In this document: positions 60,086-64,000 of the stretch, piece by piece
Layout: each line of letters begins with the position of its first letter
Position numbering within the stretch: position 1 is the first letter of the stretch
Assembly (NCBI RefSeq): GCF_036370855.1
Contig: NC_088106.1
Coordinates: forward strand, 31,510,501 to 31,574,500
Source of the DNA: Dromaius novaehollandiae
Taxonomy: Eukaryota; Chordata; Aves; Casuariiformes; Dromaiidae
Length of the DNA: 64,000 nt
Direction: 5' to 3'
Program-made: the position numbers and the translations under genes
The notes under the pieces: model-generated
What the model was told of the DNA's origin: nothing
What the model saw: the letters and a program-made list of their open reading frames with translations, nothing else
Database searches by the model: none

Positions 60086-61055
60086 GCCCTGGACCTCCTC
60101 AGTCACGGCCCCAACCTCCCTGCTGCTGCTCCTGGCCTGATCCTTTTTCAGACCAAAAGGGAATGGCGTGCAGGGCCTCCCTCCCGAACCCGGGCAGGTT
60201 TGGGGACCTGGCTATGGAGGAGCAGGCGGTGAAGCACAGGTGAAGCAGAGAGCTGGGCAGGGCTGTGGTTGGGCTGAGCCGGGCACAGGCCCCGTCTGTC
60301 CGGCAGCCCGGGGGGCACCTCGCTGTGCCGGCCAATGCTTTGCCAGCCTCCTGTCAGCTGCCCTGCTGGATCAGCAGAGCTCTGCCTGCAGCCTTCATAC
60401 AGATGCCGCGGTGGGGTAGGGGGACTAGATAGTGCTGAGATCTCCGAAAAGTGTGTGTGAAAGAGGGAAGTGAAGAAGGAATAAAACGACTTTCTTCTTT
60501 GAGGGTTTTTTTTTTTGGTGTTTTCAGCCACGTGCAAGTTGTTCTCGCTGTTACCTGTTTCTGCAAATTGCAGGCATGCGTGGGAGACTACCCCAAGCAA
60601 TGAATCTGTGTGTGAACGCCAGTGCCAACGCAGCGTGTTTGGCTTGGCTGGCATATGTATTAGCTGTTTAAGCTATGAAACTGAGAGGTAGTTTGTGCAC
60701 AGTTGACATGTGCCCGGAATTTCTTGGTATAGGGAGCTTAGTCATGGTGGAGGTCTGGAAATCCTGGGCAAGTAGCCAAATTCTCTTATTTTTGCCAAGT
60801 CGTGTTTTCCAGGTGGAACTATATGCAGCCGGGAAAGCCTCTGTCGCATAGTTTTGTTACCCGAGAGATAATTAGATGCTTGGTCGAGAGCTTAATGGAA
60901 TTGCTGCAGTTAGGAAAAGCATTTAAGCTGGAATTCAGTGATGAATAACATAGACTTGTTTGTTTGTTAAAAGTCTGTTTGAGATGTGACTTGCTGATAC
61001 AGCCCCGGTTGGAGAAATTTGCTGTGCCAAGTGCCTGATATTCTTCCTGCCAATC

Positions 61056-61070
61056 CCACCAGAGGGAGCA
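61056..61070 (+). promoter_or_regulatory. CTCF-like motif
   Basis: CCACCAGAGGGAGCA resembles the CTCF core (CCACNAGRGGGCGC) with one or two departures. It lies alone in UBE2G2 intron 1. Motif match only. Confidence 0.35.
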
Positions 61071-64000
61071 ATAAGGCTGTTTCATTTTGCTGCTTCCATG
61101 GGGACTGTACCACTACTGGGGCACATCCGATTTCTGCAAGGCCGGTACGAATAATCTCCTTACGTGTGTGCTCGCAAAGTGTCTGAAGGTGACTTCCTTT
61201 TGCAAGAAGGGCAGTTCTTTTTTGTTTACCTAGTTGTTTTCAGTTTTTGAAATTATGGCTTTTATACAAGGCTAGAAGGCAGAACAGAAAAGAAGAAAAA
61301 CCAGGTTGTGAGGTAGTGTCTTTGCTAGGTGAAAGATGGCATTTGGCTGTGCAGATTGGTCTCCTGCTTCATGGTTCAACGAAGATTATTTTCAGGGCTT
61401 CCCAGGTTGGCCAGGGGTGAAGAATTGTTTCCCATGGTACCATCATCTGAAGGAAGAATTATCTTGAGTCTGTGTAAGACAGCAGGGTAATTTTCTAGGT
61501 GCGTGCTTCCTGACACAGCGTCGTGGGTATTCACAGCCCGTTCTGCAGCGCACGTCTCTGAAGTTACCAGCACACAGGCGTCTGTGGGGGCCGGGGCCGG
61601 CATGGGACCACAGCCACACGGACTGCTGTTGCTCGTGGGAGTGAGCAAGCCCCGTTGGTGTCACTGCACGGGTTAAGCTTGTGCTGACGCTGCGTCCTAG
61701 AAACCAGCATTTTTCTATCACCATCCAGAAGCACTGAAAGCCAGCAGCAAAAAGACCTGGCCCTGCTTTTATCGCTTCTCTTCAGTAAACCTCCTCTGTC
61801 CTCAAAAGCATTTTTGATCCTCTGTCGTTGAGCAGCTCTGAGGTCTTATTGGAATGTCTCATATGAATGAATTGTTCAGGGATGCAGCACCAGAAAGAAT
61901 TGGACTTAATTTTAGAGGCAGGCATTATATGAATCATCCCTGAATAGTTGCTGGTGTAACTCTTATCATCAACTGATATGACATCTCGGTTGTGATCTTG
62001 TTTTATGATTTCCCAACTTTTATCAAATACACTGCTACGAAAAATGAATGTAACCCACGATGACTAACTGTACAATACTTCTGGAGACTTGAGTTAGGGA
62101 AGGAGAGTAAACCTAAATTTTCAGTTTCTGCTGCTGTCTGGAATACCCTGTGTTATGTGTGCAATTCTAGGATTACGTTACGTTCTTTTAATGGGTGTTT
62201 TGTCAAACTGTGCTACAAAACACAGAATCAAGCCTGAAGTATAACCCTTTCTTAGTATGCTACAAAAGACCAGTTGTAGCTCTTTAGGAGTTGTTCTATC
62301 TTGTAGAGATTTTCAGGGAAAATATTTTGAAAAACTAAAAATGTTTTCTAGTCTTAATTAGATAATTCTGCTACCTCTTTTTGCTTATTTTTTGTACACT
62401 AATTACAAGGCAACAGGGCCATAGACTGAGACTTGGCTTTGCACGACCTTTCAGCTGCCTTCCTCGAGACGCTGGTTCCTTGTGCTGACGTACGTATAGC
62501 GTAGCCAGTGGCGAAGGGGCGCGGGGAAACTGAGCCAGCTTAAAATGACCCCTTCCTGCCTGCCTCACATGTTGGATGAAATTTGTGCTCTGTTTCACCC
62601 CGCAGCTTCACAAAAGGTTTCGCCTGCAGAGGAGACAGCTTCAGGCAAGGGAGGGAGTTGCTTCCTTTGACAGCCTTGCTAATCGGTTGGTTTAAAGTGT
62701 ATGTGAAACTTCAGCCCGAGATTAAGCAACATCAGTGTTGGAGAAGACTTTAAAAACAGATATGTTTACACATATATATATGTGTTTGTATGCGCGCACA
62801 TGTGTCCCCACAATTATTTTCTTTAATTTTTTTCTTTCTCTCCTTCCTTACTGCTTCCTTTTAGTTTTTCCTAGTTGTGACAGAAATATGTTGGCAATCA
62901 GTGCCTTGCTGATAGGTGTATTTTGATTATTTTGATTACTGGTTCTCTAATTCTTTCCTTACTTATTTGTTTTTAGTTTTGACCTTTGATTTTCTGTGTG
63001 TGTGTGTCTGTGTCTGTGTTTACATCTGTTTATTCTTAACTTCTGTGAAAGGTGCTTTATTTTATGAGGAATTTCAACCTGTCGGAGCCCAAATGTATTA
63101 TTTCCTTTGGGGAGATGCTGTGAAATCACTCTATTTTCTGTTCCTTGTGGAGAAGGAAAGGAAGATGGCTAAAAGGCTGTGGGTACCAGAGGAGATAGAT
63201 CAATTTTTTGTCCTTGTTTAGATCATTATTCACGTTTTTGGAGTGTGTTGATTTTTTGCTGTCTCATACCTATTTTTATACACTGCCAGAACTACTTTAG
63301 ATAAAGCGTCCATGAAAATAAGAAACCCAGACTTAACTCCTGTAGGGCATATATTTTAGTTATTAATTCTAGATTTAGAATAATTAATAGTGTTAAAATC
63401 TGAAATTAGTCTCTCAATAGGAGCTTATGCTTACGAGACTTAAGAGATGGAAACCCTCCTTTTACCTTTGCCGCTGACTTGTTGCATTACCTTGAAGGCA
63501 TCTTGTCCCTCAATAGATTTTTAAAACATGAAATGCAAATACTTTGAAAACATTAAGTCGAATTTATAGATATGCAAGAATTACAGTTCTGTGCACTATA
63601 TAGAAAAATATTTCCTTTCTGCTACAAGGAAAGAGGTGATTGAGCTGTGGCACATAGTGCTAACAGATACTGAGAGTGTGGTAGGACTAAAAGTGTCAGA
63701 TTTAAGTATGGCAAAGAACAGTCAGAATTAAAAAATCACTGAGAAAGCACGGACACCTTCCTTCTACAGAGCAAAACCTGCTGCTTCAGTCAGTGCTTCC
63801 TGTTCCTATCATTTGGAGAGGGTTTGTGTGGAGCTAGAGGAAAGCTCCGGCTGGATGGAGGGTGATTAGCTCCTCTCTTTCGGGGAAAAAAAAGTGGTGC
63901 AAGTTTATAGTAGGACTCTGCAGTTGTCACTGGTAACCCACTGCTTCGAAAATGCTCTTTTTTTTTTTTTTTTTTCCTAAGCAGAGCATTTAGGAAATCT

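Larger units (their letters stand above)
59431..64000 (+). other. UBE2G2: UBE2G2 intron 1 (partial)
   Basis: Opens with a G-rich degenerate minisatellite, then becomes AT-rich unique sequence with short TG/TA runs (62769-62803 and 62995-63020) and a T-tract at 63957-63975. No second exon was recognised. Confidence 0.75.

Noticed and set aside
63957-64000. T-tract plus CCTAAGCAG at the right edge as the UBE2G2 exon 2 acceptor
   Set aside because: The following bases (AGCATTTAGG) do not encode the expected LTLNPPEG.
1-64000. CRISPR arrays, phage, integrons, toxin-antitoxin or secondary-metabolite clusters
   Set aside because: The sequence is vertebrate genomic DNA; the only regular repeats are minisatellites and microsatellites, without spacers or associated genes.

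Overview
The window is vertebrate nuclear DNA, almost certainly from a bird. The coding sequence is split into short exons with GT-AG introns and CpG-island promoters. Two truncated CR1 (chicken repeat 1) LINE copies are visible. The block PTTG1IP-SUMO3-UBE2G2, all on the + strand, has the order and relative orientation known from human 21q22.3 and, as I recall, chicken chromosome 7. No bacterial, phage, CRISPR or plasmid feature is present.

Layout. (1) 1-6.1 kb: the 5' end of a type I diacylglycerol kinase gene on the minus strand. Two coding exons (5853-5787 and 1199-1123) splice into the start of a recoverin-homology domain, and the rest lies beyond the left edge. (2) 6.1-37.8 kb: about 32 kb with no exon I can support. 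It is GC-rich, with CpG-dense patches near 11.5-12.3, 14.9-16.0 and 32.1-34.4 kb, a CR1 tail at 10.7 kb, and a compact RFX X-box/YY1-like cluster at 33.85 kb. (3) 37.8-49.4 kb: PTTG1IP, seven coding exons giving 177 aa, with a GC-AG fourth intron and a seven-copy 48-bp minisatellite in intron 1. (4) 49.4-52.6 kb: a spacer holding two copies of an unclassified 84-bp sequence. (5) 52.6-58.7 kb: SUMO3, four coding exons giving a 94-aa precursor, with a promoter/5' UTR rich in non-B-DNA sequence. (6) 58.9-64.0 kb: CpG-island promoter and first coding exon of UBE2G2, followed by the start of a large intron opening with a degenerate G-rich minisatellite.

The genes do not form an operon-like unit; each has its own promoter. 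SUMO3 and UBE2G2 both act in ubiquitin-like protein modification, PTTG1IP is a membrane/nuclear shuttle for securin, and the DGK converts diacylglycerol to phosphatidate. Most long ORFs in the GC-rich part, and those crossing the minisatellites, are compositional artefacts.

The most interesting points are: a DGKB-like kinase gene next to PTTG1IP, which could be a fourth type I DGK paralogue of the HOXD-linked chromosome; the GC-AG intron; the near-identical 48-bp array; the X-box cluster in the gene-poor region; and the CpG island with a minus-strand splice donor at 15.5 kb.
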